From contig CANQTL010000013.1 of the NCBI GenBank assembly GCA_947626775.1, positions 1-64,000 of the forward strand: a stretch of 64,000 nt of DNA, written 5' to 3'. Each line of letters starts with the position of its first letter. Positions within the stretch are counted from its first letter, which is position 1. This document shows, in pieces, positions 33,059 through 41,578 of the stretch. Both the position numbers and the translations under genes were made by a program. This DNA is from an uncultured Lachnospiraceae bacterium (GTDB lineage: Bacteria > Bacillota > Clostridia > Lachnospirales > Lachnospiraceae). The notes under the pieces were generated by a model. That model was not told the origin of the DNA and did no database searches. It saw only the letters and a list, made by a program, of their open reading frames with translations.

Positions 33059-34114
33059 TTAGTAGATGGCGCTGATCTCGAGGGCGCGCTCTGCGGCAAG
33101 GTCGATCACGCGCTCTTTTCCCTGCAGCACAGGCCGGGAGAGCTGGTCTTCATTAATGCGGACGACCTCTCCCTCCTCGCCGTTGTTCAGAAGCACATGA
33201 AAACCGAGCTGCGTCGCGGCGATGTGGGAGAGGATCGGCTTCAGGATCGATTCGTCGTACTTGTCGTAGCCGTCCCACTCAAAGTTGGCTATGACCTGAA
33301 AAGGATTTAAGGATGCGCGGTAGGTCCGCGGGGACGTCATGGCCTCATAGGCGTCTATGACGGCGATATATTTGGCGTAGGGGTCGATCTGGTTCGAGTG
33401 CAGTCTGGAAGGGTAGCCAGTGCCGTCGCAGCGCTCGTGGTGCATCAGCGTCGCCTTCAGCACATGTTCGTCCACGTCGCAGTCCTTCAGCATCTCGAAT
33501 CCCAGCATCGTGTGGGTTTTCAGCTTCGTAAACTCCAGCTCGGTCAGCTTGCCGGGCTTCCAGAGAAGTTCCTGGGGAAGCTTCAGCTTGCCGATGTCGT
33601 AGAAGAAAGCGCACTGAACCAGAAGTAAGATGTCGGCGGACGTCAGATTCAGCCATGTGCCGAACACGCCGGCGATCAGCGCGGAGTTCAGGCAGTGCGC
33701 GTAGGTCATGTCGTCCATTCCCGGCAGCATGTTGTAGAGGTAATCGAGCAGCTGCTCGCCGTTTCCTGCGCGCGCGGATATGGTCGTGTAAATCTCCATC
33801 AGGCTGTTCATCTTCACGGGCGTCCCTCTTTCCACGAAGCCTTTCATCAGCGTGCGGAAGATCGACATACAGTTGTTGTAGGTGAGCTCGAAAGATTTGA
33901 ACTCCGAGCTGAGGCGGACCTTCTCGAAGTGGGTCGTGGCGAAGTCGATTTCTTCCTTGATCGGAATCACGATGATCGAGTGGCGCGACAGCTTCTCAAT
34001 CACGGCGTCGTCCACGACGGTATCCTTGGGATAGAGCAGTCTGTTCTGGTAATTGTAGACATCCTCCGCAATGACCATTCCTTTTTCCAGCGCCATGCGT
34101 GCGACATTTTTCAT
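33059..34114 (-). CDS. HD-GYP domain protein with an altered HD motif
   Basis: Predicted 351-residue protein on the minus strand. The C-terminal HD-GYP domain is marked by LMHHERCDGTGYPSRL (the GYP motif) and the preceding KTHTMLGFEML. The metal-binding HD dyad, usually HDIGK, reads YDIGKLKLP, with Tyr172 replacing histidine. N-terminal residues 1 to about 110 form a variable region that may be a sensor. HD-GYP enzymes hydrolyse cyclic di-GMP; the Tyr change could impair metal binding, so activity is uncertain. GGGGGAA is ahead of the ATG, and a promoter TTGACA-N18-TATACT lies at 34161-34190. Confidence 0.85.
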   Translation of the reverse strand: MKNVARMALEKGMVIAEDVYNYQNRLLYPKDTVVDDAVIEKLSRHSIIVIPIKEEIDFATTHFEKVRLSSEFKSFELTYNNCMSIFRTLMKGFVERGTPVKMNSLMEIYTTISARAGNGEQLLDYLYNMLPGMDDMTYAHCLNSALIAGVFGTWLNLTSADILLLVQCAFFYDIGKLKLPQELLWKPGKLTELEFTKLKTHTMLGFEMLKDCDVDEHVLKATLMHHERCDGTGYPSRLHSNQIDPYAKYIAVIDAYEAMTSPRTYRASLNPFQVIANFEWDGYDKYDESILKPILSHIAATQLGFHVLLNNGEEGEVVRINEDQLSRPVLQGKERVIDLAAERALEISAIY

Positions 34115-34160
34115 TTAAATTCCCCCGTTTGTATGAGTCTTGACTTAAATATCTGATAAC

Positions 34161-34190
34161 AGTATAAATCTTATCTGCAAACAGTGTCAA
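34161..34190 (-). promoter_or_regulatory. Predicted sigma-A promoter of the HD-GYP gene
   Basis: On the minus strand TTGACA (34190-34185) and TATACT (34166-34161) with an 18-base spacer, about 45 bases ahead of the start. Confidence 0.65.
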
Positions 34191-34290
34191 TCAGTCCGCT
34201 CTTTTTATTTTGCGTAAAGTATGATAAAATAAATTCCGGCAGACAGGATAGGTTGAAACGCGCGCGGACGGCATACGGTTCGGAGACGTC

Positions 34291-34611
34291 ATGAAATTTT
34301 ACCGGAACCTCTATATCGGGGAGAGTATCAGGGATCCTGCAAAGATCCGTAAAAAACTGAAGAGATACGCCAGGCTCAACAACGTCTGGCTGATCGCCTA
34401 TGCCGCGGAGAACCGGCAGCTTGAGATCTACCACTGCGTTATGCTGCAGCAGCCTTACTACAGGGATAACCCGCCCTTTGTCGTCGGCATTGCCGGCAGT
34501 CAGGAGGAGGCTGAGCAGATTCTGTGCCGGATTGCGCAGGAGGCCGTGCTGCAGACGGGATGCGCCGATCTTGCAGCGTATCTGTTCGGCGCCGCCGGAA
34601 AGGAACGGTAA
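34291..34611 (+). CDS. Hypothetical protein
   Basis: Predicted 106-residue soluble protein beginning MKFYRNLYIGESIRDPAKI, with a basic helix then a beta-rich middle (NVWLIAYAAENRQLEIYHCV). I do not recognise the family, though similar small proteins occur next to DUF2953 genes in Lachnospiraceae to my recollection. It is likely in one transcript with the DUF2953 gene, whose start lies 44 bases after its stop. No good Shine-Dalgarno is seen ahead of the ATG, so the start is tentative. Confidence 0.6.
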   Translation: MKFYRNLYIGESIRDPAKIRKKLKRYARLNNVWLIAYAAENRQLEIYHCVMLQQPYYRDNPPFVVGIAGSQEEAEQILCRIAQEAVLQTGCADLAAYLFGAAGKER

Positions 34612-34655
34612 GCGGTCCGGGAGCCGAAAACGAAAAGGAATCGACAGCAAATTTT

Positions 34656-35681
34656 ATGTTACACATTATTCTGCTTATTTTAAAAATCATCGGAGCCGTT
34701 CTTCTCGGCGCGGCCGGTCTGGCAGTCCTGGCGGTTGTCTGCGTGCTGTTCGTGCCGGTGCGCTACCGCGTCAGGATCAGCAGGCAGGAGGGAGAGGGCC
34801 GTCCGCCCGCCGAGGTTTACGTGAAGGCCACCTGGCTGCTCCATCTGGTCAACGTTCTGGCGCGTTATCCCGCCGATGTGATCCTGCGGGCGAGGGTTCT
34901 GTTCTTTACGCTCTTCAGAAAGCCGCAGAAAGAAAAAAAGCGTAAGGAGAAGCGCAGGACGGCGAAGCCGGATCAGACGCCGCCCGCGCCGACAGCAGAA
35001 GAGGACGCCGGTATCTCGCCGGCCGCGTCTGTGGAGATTGATATGTCTGCGCCGGCGGATGAGGAGGCCGATACGCCTGCGGATGACGGGACGCCTGAGC
35101 CGGAGGAGCCTTACGAACCCTACAGCGCTTTCGACGGCGGCCCGATGACTTTCGGGGAGATCTCCGAAGAGCAGGGCGAGGGCGCTTCCGAAGGCGGAAT
35201 CGGCGCGCTTCTGTCCCGGATCGGACAGACGGTCGGAAAAATTAAGGGGTTCTTTCAAAATATACGGTACACAATCCGCAGGATCTGTGATAAAATAAAA
35301 TCTGTGTCGGATAATATACAGTATTACCGGGATGTGATGGAGAGCGAAGCTTTCCGGGGTTCTCTGCACCTGTGCGGGGACGAGCTGCTGCGGATCTGCC
35401 GCATGCTGAAACCGGCCCGATTCGAGGCCGATTTTGTCGTGGGTATGAAGGATCCCGCCGCCACCGGAGAGATTCTGGCCGTCTACGGTATGCTGTATCC
35501 GCTCATCGGGCAGCATGTGAACATATCAGGCGATTTTACATGCGAGGATACAAGGATTGAGGGCAGACTGTATGTCCGCGGCAGAATCAGGCTGTTTACG
35601 CTGCTGCGCGCGGCGGTCAGAGGTTACTTTAACAGGGATATCAGAAAACTGATCAGTTTGTTGAAAAAGGAGGCTGCATAA
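34656..35681 (+). CDS. DUF2953 domain membrane protein
   Basis: Predicted 341-residue protein. An N-terminal membrane segment (LKIIGAVLLGAAGLAVLAVVCVLFV) precedes VPVRYRVRI, typical of DUF2953. Residues about 85-190 are an acidic Pro/Glu-rich linker. The C-terminal domain (RFEADFVVGMKDPAATGEIL and ISGDFTCEDTRIEGRLYVRGRIRL) carries the rest of the DUF2953 signature. Families with this domain neighbour GerW/YtfJ genes in sporulating Firmicutes; here the stop overlaps the gerW start (TAATG), implying coupling. The ATG at 34656 is tentative; a weak AAAGGAA lies about 16 bases ahead. Confidence 0.8.
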   Translation: MLHIILLILKIIGAVLLGAAGLAVLAVVCVLFVPVRYRVRISRQEGEGRPPAEVYVKATWLLHLVNVLARYPADVILRARVLFFTLFRKPQKEKKRKEKRRTAKPDQTPPAPTAEEDAGISPAASVEIDMSAPADEEADTPADDGTPEPEEPYEPYSAFDGGPMTFGEISEEQGEGASEGGIGALLSRIGQTVGKIKGFFQNIRYTIRRICDKIKSVSDNIQYYRDVMESEAFRGSLHLCGDELLRICRMLKPARFEADFVVGMKDPAATGEILAVYGMLYPLIGQHVNISGDFTCEDTRIEGRLYVRGRIRLFTLLRAAVRGYFNRDIRKLISLLKKEAA

Positions 35682-36076
35682 TGGCAGAAAATAACTTTAC
35701 AGGCGTGATTGAATCGTTGATGAAGGGCATGAACGCCGTGCTGGCCACGAAGACGGTTGTGGGCGACGCGACGCAGGTCGGCGATACGATCATCCTGCCT
35801 CTTGTGGACGTCACTTTTGGCGTGGGGGCGGGCGCGAGCGCGGCGGATAAGAAAAACGGGGGAGGCGGCGGTTTCTCGGCCAAGATGTCTCCCAGCGCGG
35901 TGCTCGTCATCAAGAACGGCTCTACGAAGTTAGTGAATATCAAGAATCAGGACACCGTCACGAAGGTGCTCGATATGATCCCCGACATCGTGGACAAATT
36001 TACCGCGCCCAAGGAGGATATGATCGCCGATGAGGAGGCGGTGGATATCGCTTTTCCGGAGGAGAAGCAGGAATAG
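35681..36076 (+). CDS. GerW/YtfJ family sporulation protein
   Basis: Predicted 131-residue protein. The start (NNFTGVIESLMKGMNAVLATKTVVGD), then ILPLVDVTFGVGAGASAADKK followed by a glycine-rich loop, and VLVIKNGSTKLVNIK match GerW/YtfJ. In Bacillus YtfJ is needed for spore germination with some germinants; here it is linked to a DUF2953 gene by a 1-base overlap. AAGGAGG precedes the ATG. The C-terminus is acidic. Confidence 0.9.
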   Translation: MAENNFTGVIESLMKGMNAVLATKTVVGDATQVGDTIILPLVDVTFGVGAGASAADKKNGGGGGFSAKMSPSAVLVIKNGSTKLVNIKNQDTVTKVLDMIPDIVDKFTAPKEDMIADEEAVDIAFPEEKQE

Positions 36077-36156
36077 GTTCCGCGCGGTTTCAGGGAACGT
36101 AACATTCCGCCGTTTCGAAGCATATACTGAATAGAGGGCATAGACAGGAGTCGTAT

Positions 36157-36297
36157 ATGAAAAAACTGATCGGACTTGCGGCTTTTTGTATTGCGGCTGG
36201 CATGCTGTTTATGCTTTTTTTGATGAACCGCTTTGTCGGTTTGGTTTTGATTGTCCTGCTTTTGCTGATCGGTTATAACTTTTTTTGCTGTGACTGA
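36157..36297 (+). CDS. Small membrane protein
   Basis: A 46-residue frame with AGGAG 6 bases ahead of the ATG. It starts MKKLIGLAAFCIAAGMLFML and continues as a second hydrophobic segment with two adjacent cysteines (NFFCCD) at the end: two membrane helices joined by NRFVG. The position between a sporulation gene and a J-domain gene suggests a real small protein; no function can be assigned. Confidence 0.6.
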   Translation: MKKLIGLAAFCIAAGMLFMLFLMNRFVGLVLIVLLLLIGYNFFCCD

Positions 36298-36328
36298 TCC
36301 GGGCCGGGCATATGGATTGAGGAAGATT

Positions 36329-36868
36329 ATGGAAAATTTTGAAGAGATACTGGTACATGGCTCCGAAGAGGAGCTTGGAGAGCTGAAATCGTGGCTTTTC
36401 CGCGAGAATATCAGGCTTGTGACAGCCTCCAGGGAACTGGAGAGCATGCGGGAACAGTTCCTGAAGGAGAAGGTGCAGTTCCAGGAGGAGATGAAGCTGT
36501 TAAATCGCAAGATTTCCGGCGAGCGTCAGCGTCTCAAGGAGGATAATCAATTCTTTGAGAAGAAGATGGAGATTCTGAAGAACGGATTCAGCCAGCTGGA
36601 CATCGACCGCAGGAGACTTGATAAGGAGTGGGCGAAGCTGGCGGCTGAGCGGGAGCTCATGAACGAGCGCACCGTCTACGACGGCGGTATGGATGTCTCC
36701 GTATTTTTCCGCGGCGTCAGGAATCCGCTTGCGCTGAAGAAGCGCTACAAAGATCTGATCAAGATTTTTCACCCGGACAATGTGGCGGGAGACAAGGAGA
36801 TCATTCAGCGGATCAATAAGGAATACGAGACGCTGAAGACAGATTATGAGGGATTCAAGCAGGCGTAG
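36329..36868 (+). CDS. DnaJ-domain protein with N-terminal coiled coil
   Basis: Predicted 179-residue protein. Residues 1 to about 115 are a charged coiled coil. The C-terminal 60 residues are a J domain: NPLALKKRYKDLIKIFHPDNV with the HPD tripeptide. J domains stimulate the ATPase of Hsp70/DnaK. The lack of the Gly/Phe and zinc modules makes it a class III (specialised) J protein. GAGGAAG precedes the ATG at 36329; a longer frame to 36290 overlaps the small membrane protein gene. A bidirectional terminator follows. Confidence 0.82.
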   Translation: MENFEEILVHGSEEELGELKSWLFRENIRLVTASRELESMREQFLKEKVQFQEEMKLLNRKISGERQRLKEDNQFFEKKMEILKNGFSQLDIDRRRLDKEWAKLAAERELMNERTVYDGGMDVSVFFRGVRNPLALKKRYKDLIKIFHPDNVAGDKEIIQRINKEYETLKTDYEGFKQA

Positions 36869-36905
36869 ATCCGTTCTTTTGGGCGCGGCACATCTGACGA
36901 TACAA

Positions 36906-36936
36906 AAAAGAGTTTGTCCTGCGACAAACTCTTTTC
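36906..36936. terminator. Bidirectional intrinsic terminator
   Basis: AAGAGTTTGTC (36908-36918) pairs with GACAAACTCTT (36923-36933) around a CTGC loop, with A runs on one side and T runs on the other. It serves the J-domain gene (plus) and rpmB (minus). Confidence 0.8.
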
Positions 36937-36957
36937 TCATATCCGTTCCGATTCAGA

Positions 36958-37143
36958 CTAAGCGCGCTCGACCTTGCCGGATCTCAAACAGCGCGTGCAG
37001 ACGTGAAGCTTCTTGTTGCCGCCCCCGACCTTGCACATAACGTTCTTAATATTGGAATGCCAGATTCTGTTCGATCTTCTATGAGAATGGCTGACGTTGT
37101 TGCCGAAGTGAGCGCCCTTACCACAAATATCACATTTAGCCAT
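36958..37143 (-). CDS. rpmB: 50S ribosomal protein L28
   Basis: Predicted 61-residue L28. MAKCDICGKGAHFGNNVSHSH, then SNRIWHSNIK and the CTRCLRSGKV end match the zinc-binding form (C+ type) with two Cys pairs. The ATG at 37143 follows GGAGG; an in-frame ATG nine codons upstream has no site. It is transcribed from a minus-strand promoter at 37179-37207 and ends at a shared terminator. The Zn-binding form suggests that the host may also have a zinc-free paralogue elsewhere. Confidence 0.95.
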   Translation of the reverse strand: MAKCDICGKGAHFGNNVSHSHRRSNRIWHSNIKNVMCKVGGGNKKLHVCTRCLRSGKVERA

Positions 37144-37178
37144 CTTTGCACCTCCTTTGTCATTCACACAACATTTGT

Positions 37179-37207
37179 ATAATAGCAGAAAGTAATTTGG
37201 AATGCAA
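37179..37207 (-). promoter_or_regulatory. Predicted sigma-A promoter of rpmB
   Basis: On the minus strand TTGCAT (37207-37202) and TATTAT (37184-37179) are 17 bases apart, ending about 35 bases ahead of the start codon. Confidence 0.55.
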
Positions 37208-37223
37208 GCAAAAATTACATAAT

Positions 37224-37244
37224 TTGGTCATAACTTGGTCATAA
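37224..37244. repeat. Tandem direct repeat in the rpmB/asp23 divergent region
   Basis: TTGGTCATAA occurs at 37224-37233 and 37235-37244, an 11-base period, between the divergent rpmB and Asp23 genes. One helical turn of spacing fits a regulator binding site. No protein is proposed. Confidence 0.4.
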
Positions 37245-37341
37245 AAATAAGACGCCGGCAAATTCCGGATAATTTTGGTTTCCTTTTTCGGCGTGTCGGG
37301 TTATAATAGCAGTGGATATTCAGATAATAAGGAGGTGCCTT

Positions 37342-37701
37342 ATGAAAGTTTCTTCAATGGATACCCATATGGGGAATATTTCTATCGATCAGGAAGTCAT
37401 AGCGCAGTATGCCGGCACAGTGGCCATGGAAGTCATCGGCGTGGTAGGCATGGCGAGCATGAATGTCCGGGACGGGCTTGTCAGACTGTTGAAAAAGGAC
37501 AGCATGACGCGCGGCATCCAGGTGATCCTGAACAATAACAGACTGACGATCAACTTTCATATCGTCGTGTCCTACGGCGTGAAAATACCCGCCGTTTCGG
37601 ACAATCTGATCGACAGCGTCAAATACAAGGTGGAAGAGTTTACCGGCATCGAAGTGGAAAAGATAAACATCTTCGTTGAAGGTGTGAAAGTGATTGACTG
37701 A
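37342..37701 (+). CDS. Asp23/Gls24 family envelope stress protein
   Basis: Predicted 119-residue protein. The start GNISIDQEVIAQYAGTVAMEVIGVVGMAS and IDSVKYKVEEFTGIEVEKINIFVEGVKV are the Asp23/Gls24 (YloU-like) pattern. In Firmicutes this gene commonly precedes a DAK2/FakA gene, as here (14-base gap). Asp23 proteins are associated with cell-envelope stress. A TATAAT (37302-37307) and AAGGAGG are present ahead of the ATG at 37342; the -35 is unclear. Confidence 0.9.
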   Translation: MKVSSMDTHMGNISIDQEVIAQYAGTVAMEVIGVVGMASMNVRDGLVRLLKKDSMTRGIQVILNNNRLTINFHIVVSYGVKIPAVSDNLIDSVKYKVEEFTGIEVEKINIFVEGVKVID

Positions 37702-37715
37702 GGGAGGACAGTGAG

Positions 37716-39401
37716 GTGGCTTCAAATACAATAGATGCCGGCATGATGGCGAAATGTTTTCTCGCCGGCGCCAAAAATCTTGAGAACAACAAAGAATGGA
37801 TCAATGAACTGAACGTGTTTCCGGTTCCGGACGGCGATACCGGCACCAATATGACGCTGACGATCATGTCCGCGGCGAAGGAAGTGTCCGCTCTGTACGA
37901 TATGGGCGATCTCGATATGCAGTCTCTCTGCAAGGCGATTTCCTCCGGCTCTCTGAGAGGCGCGAGGGGCAATTCCGGCGTAATCCTGTCCCAGCTGTTT
38001 AGGGGCTTTACCAAGGGTGTGAAGGAGTATGACGCCATCACGATCCCCGTGCTCGCCGTTGCCTTTGACAAAGCCGTGGAGACGGCTTACAAGGCGGTTA
38101 TGAAACCTAAGGAGGGCACGATTCTGACCGTGGCGAAGGGCGCGGCCATCAAGGCCCGCGAACTTGCCGATAACGGTGCGGAGGACATGGCGGACTTCCT
38201 GGAACAGATCATCAGCCGCGCGGAGGAGGTCTTAAAACAGACGCCCGAGATGCTTCCCGTGCTGAAGCAGGCAGGCGTGGTGGATTCCGGTGGACAGGGA
38301 CTTGTCCTGGTTCTGAAGGGCATCTATGACGCGTTTATGGGCAAGGAGATCGACTTTACCGTCAGCGAGACGGCGGCAGCGCCCTCTGAGCGGACGGCGG
38401 ACGTAAATCTGGAGGCGCAGGCGAACGCCGAGATCAAGTACGGTTACTGCACCGAGTTCATCATCATGCTGAACCGGGTTTTTAATATCAAGGCGGAGCT
38501 GGATTTCAAGGCCTATCTGGAATCTATCGGGGATTCCATCGTGGTCGTCGCCGACGAGGACGTGGTGAAGGTACATGTACATACCAACGATCCGGGTCTC
38601 GCGATTCAGCGGGCGCTCAAATACGGAGCGCTCTCCAATATGAAGATCGACAATATGCGGCTCGAGCATCAGGAAAAACTCTTCAAGATGTCGCAGAAGG
38701 AGCCGGTTTCGGCTGCGCAGCCTGCCGAAAAGCAGCCGCGCAAGGACGTCGGCTTCATCGCCGTATCCGTCGGAGAGGGTATCAACGAGATCTTTAAAGG
38801 GCTCGGCGTGGATCACATCATCGAGGGCGGCCAGACCATGAATCCCAGCACGGAGGATATGCTGAATGCTATCGATCAGGTGAATGCCGACAATATCTTT
38901 ATTCTGCCGAACAACAAAAACATTATCCTCGCGGCGAATCAGGCGCAGTCTCTCGTCAGGGACAAGGCGATCACGGTCATTCCGACAAAGACCGTCCCAC
39001 AGGGCATCACGGCGGTCATCAATTACGTGCCGGATATGACGGTCGAGGAGAACGCCGACACGATGGCGGCGGAGATCAAAAACGTCGCGACGGGCGAGGT
39101 CACCTATGCTGTCAGGGATACGAATATCGATGACAAACAGATCCGGCAGGGCGATTACATGGGAATCGGCGATGCCGGCATCCTCTCCGTCGGACAGTCC
39201 ATCGAGGCGGTTACCCTGGAGATGCTCGACGAGATGATGTTCGACGACGCGGAGCTGATCAGCATTTATTACGGCGAGGAGACAGCGGAACAGGATGCCG
39301 AGGCTCTGCGCCGGAAGGTGGAAGAGAAATACGGCGGCTGCGACATTGAGCTGCAGTACGGCGGCCAGCCGATCTATTATTATATCGTATCCGTCGAGTA
39401 G
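37716..39401 (+). CDS. fakA: DAK2-domain protein, FakA-type fatty acid kinase subunit
   Basis: Predicted 561-residue protein. Residues 1 to about 205 are the DAK2 (DhaL-type) ATP-binding domain, with VFPVPDGDTGTNMTLTI and the GNSGVILSQLFRGF stretch. The middle and C-terminal parts, including YGYCTEFIIML, VHVHTNDPG and FILPNNKNIILAANQA, are the DAK2-associated DegV-like fold. FakA phosphorylates exogenous fatty acids bound to FakB (DegV proteins), and a DegV protein is encoded downstream at 41579. GTG start with GGGAGG some distance ahead. The gene symbol is by family resemblance. Confidence 0.85.
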   Translation: MASNTIDAGMMAKCFLAGAKNLENNKEWINELNVFPVPDGDTGTNMTLTIMSAAKEVSALYDMGDLDMQSLCKAISSGSLRGARGNSGVILSQLFRGFTKGVKEYDAITIPVLAVAFDKAVETAYKAVMKPKEGTILTVAKGAAIKARELADNGAEDMADFLEQIISRAEEVLKQTPEMLPVLKQAGVVDSGGQGLVLVLKGIYDAFMGKEIDFTVSETAAAPSERTADVNLEAQANAEIKYGYCTEFIIMLNRVFNIKAELDFKAYLESIGDSIVVVADEDVVKVHVHTNDPGLAIQRALKYGALSNMKIDNMRLEHQEKLFKMSQKEPVSAAQPAEKQPRKDVGFIAVSVGEGINEIFKGLGVDHIIEGGQTMNPSTEDMLNAIDQVNADNIFILPNNKNIILAANQAQSLVRDKAITVIPTKTVPQGITAVINYVPDMTVEENADTMAAEIKNVATGEVTYAVRDTNIDDKQIRQGDYMGIGDAGILSVGQSIEAVTLEMLDEMMFDDAELISIYYGEETAEQDAEALRRKVEEKYGGCDIELQYGGQPIYYYIVSVE

Positions 39402-39472
39402 GCAAAACGGCGGCATGATCCCTGACGGCGGACGTCTGAGCGTGCGCCGCCGGGGATTTTTTGAGGAAATTC

Positions 39473-41518
39473 ATGGAGATTACAGCGCTCAGGGGCGTCG
39501 GCGAGAAGACCGCCGCCCTCTTTCACAAACTGCATATCGATACGGCGGAGGATCTGATTCGGTACTATCCGCGGGATTATGAATATTTTGCGCCGCCGGT
39601 CGGGCTGACGGAGGCCGGGGAGAACGGGGTCGTGGCCGTCGTCGGCAGGATTCGCTCCGGCGCGGCCACAAGACATGTCAGAGGTCTGAGCATCACGACG
39701 TTTGAGGCGGAATGCGAGGACGGCGTTCTGCATCTGACCTACTTTAACATGCCGTACCTGAAAAACAGTCTGAAACGTGACGCGCAGTATGTCTTCCGTG
39801 GAACCCTGCAGAAAAAAGGCAGCCGATTTGTGATGGAGCAGGCGAAAATGTATCAGCCGGAAGCGTACGGGGAGATGACGGGCAGGATGCTTCCCGTCTA
39901 TTCCGTCACGAAGGGGCTGAGCAGCGGCGCCGTGACCAGGGCGGTGAGACAGGCGATGGAACTGACGGATCTGTCAGAAGATCCTCTTCCCGCCAAGATC
40001 CGGCAGGCCGAAGGTCTCTGTACCTATGAGGAGGCGGTGCGGCAGATGCATTTTCCAAAGGACCGGCAGATGCTCGTGCGGGCGAGGGAACGGCTGGTAT
40101 TTGATGAATTTCTGGTTTTTCTCCTGCTGATCCGAAAGATGAAAGACGACAACGAAAAACTCCCGAGCGGCTGTCCGATGATCGAGGTCTCCGACACGGA
40201 ACGGCTGATTGAGGCGCTGCCCTATCGGCTGACGGGCGCGCAGCAGAAAGTCTGGCGCGAGATACAGGACGATCTGACCTCGGACCGCACGATGAACCGC
40301 CTCATTCAGGGGGACGTGGGTTCCGGCAAGACGATTCTGGCGTTTCTGGCGCTTATCATGTGCGCCGCAAACGGATACCAGGGCGCGATGATGGCCCCTA
40401 CGGAAGTTCTGGCCGAGCAGCACTATGAGACGTTGACGCGTATGAAGGAGCGCTACGGGCTCAGGATCCGGCCCGTGCTGCTGACGGGCTCCACGCCGGC
40501 GAAAGACCGGCGCGACATCTGCGGGCGGATCGAGAGCGGGGAGGCGGACGTCATTCTGGGAACACACGCCCTCATACAGGACAAGGTAAACTACCGCAGG
40601 CTCGGTCTTGTAGTCACCGACGAACAGCACCGCTTCGGCGTCAGACAGCGGGAAAGTCTGGCGCAGAAGGGCATGAACGTACATGTTCTCGTTATGAGCG
40701 CGACGCCGATCCCGCGCACGCTCGCCATCATCCTGTACGGAGATCTGCACATATCGGTGCTGAACGAGATGCCTGCGGACCGTCTGCCAATCAAAAACTG
40801 CGTGGTGAATACCGGTTACCGCGACACTGCCTATCGATTTATTGAGAAAGAAGTCGCCGCCGGGCGACAGGCATATGTGATCTGTCCCATGGTGGACGAG
40901 AACGAGGCTTCCGGCCTGGAAAACGTCGCCGGCTATACGGTCAGACTGCGCGAACGCCTGTCTTGCTCCATACGGGTCGAATCTTTGCACGGGCGTATGA
41001 GAGCGCCCGAAAAAAGGCGGATTATGGAAGCTTTCGCGGCTGGGCAGATCGACGTTCTCGTATCGACCACCGTGATCGAAGTCGGCATCAATGTGCCGAA
41101 TGCCACGGTGATGATGGTGGAGAACGCCGAGCGGTTCGGGCTGGCGCAGCTGCATCAGCTGCGCGGACGCGTGGGCCGGGGAGGCGAACAATCCTACTGC
41201 ATTTTTGTGAGCGGCACGGACAGGCCGGAGAGTGTTGCGCGGCTCAAGATCCTGAACGAGTCCAACGACGGCTTTTATATTGCCTCCCAGGATCTGAAGC
41301 TGCGCGGGCCGGGGGATCTCTTTGGCATCAGGCAGAGCGGCGATCTGAAATTTGTGCTGGCGGATATTTTTCAGGACGCCGCCATTCTGCAGAGCGCCGC
41401 CGGATGGGCGGACAGGATCCCGATGAGCGGCGGCCAGCCGTCCGGGGAAGCTTACGCGCCGCTCAGGCGGCGTTTGGCGCGCGCATCTACAAATGAGGTT
41501 GACTTTAGAACTATCTAA
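39473..41518 (+). CDS. recG: ATP-dependent DNA helicase RecG
   Basis: Predicted 681-residue helicase that remodels stalled forks and Holliday junctions. The N-terminal wedge/OB part (ALRGVGEKTAALFHKLHI) is followed by motif I GDVGSGKT near 280, the DEQH box TDEQHRFGVRQR near 380, then MSATPIPRTLA and the TRG-type end with LRGRVGRGGEQSYC. Length is typical. The ATG at 39473 has GAGGAA five bases ahead; an in-frame start at 39461 is weaker. It lies between fakA and a DegV gene, an order seen in other Firmicutes. Confidence 0.95.
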   Translation: MEITALRGVGEKTAALFHKLHIDTAEDLIRYYPRDYEYFAPPVGLTEAGENGVVAVVGRIRSGAATRHVRGLSITTFEAECEDGVLHLTYFNMPYLKNSLKRDAQYVFRGTLQKKGSRFVMEQAKMYQPEAYGEMTGRMLPVYSVTKGLSSGAVTRAVRQAMELTDLSEDPLPAKIRQAEGLCTYEEAVRQMHFPKDRQMLVRARERLVFDEFLVFLLLIRKMKDDNEKLPSGCPMIEVSDTERLIEALPYRLTGAQQKVWREIQDDLTSDRTMNRLIQGDVGSGKTILAFLALIMCAANGYQGAMMAPTEVLAEQHYETLTRMKERYGLRIRPVLLTGSTPAKDRRDICGRIESGEADVILGTHALIQDKVNYRRLGLVVTDEQHRFGVRQRESLAQKGMNVHVLVMSATPIPRTLAIILYGDLHISVLNEMPADRLPIKNCVVNTGYRDTAYRFIEKEVAAGRQAYVICPMVDENEASGLENVAGYTVRLRERLSCSIRVESLHGRMRAPEKRRIMEAFAAGQIDVLVSTTVIEVGINVPNATVMMVENAERFGLAQLHQLRGRVGRGGEQSYCIFVSGTDRPESVARLKILNESNDGFYIASQDLKLRGPGDLFGIRQSGDLKFVLADIFQDAAILQSAAGWADRIPMSGGQPSGEAYAPLRRRLARASTNEVDFRTI

Positions 41519-41527
41519 AAGTAATAT
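41499..41527 (+). promoter_or_regulatory. Predicted sigma-A promoter of the DegV gene
   Basis: TTGACT at 41499-41504 and TAATAT at 41522-41527 are 17 bases apart. The -35 overlaps the last codons of recG. Confidence 0.55.
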
Positions 41528-41578
41528 GTTATAGAAAGAGATTCGTCTCGGACAATACAGTACGGAGAAACAGGAAGT

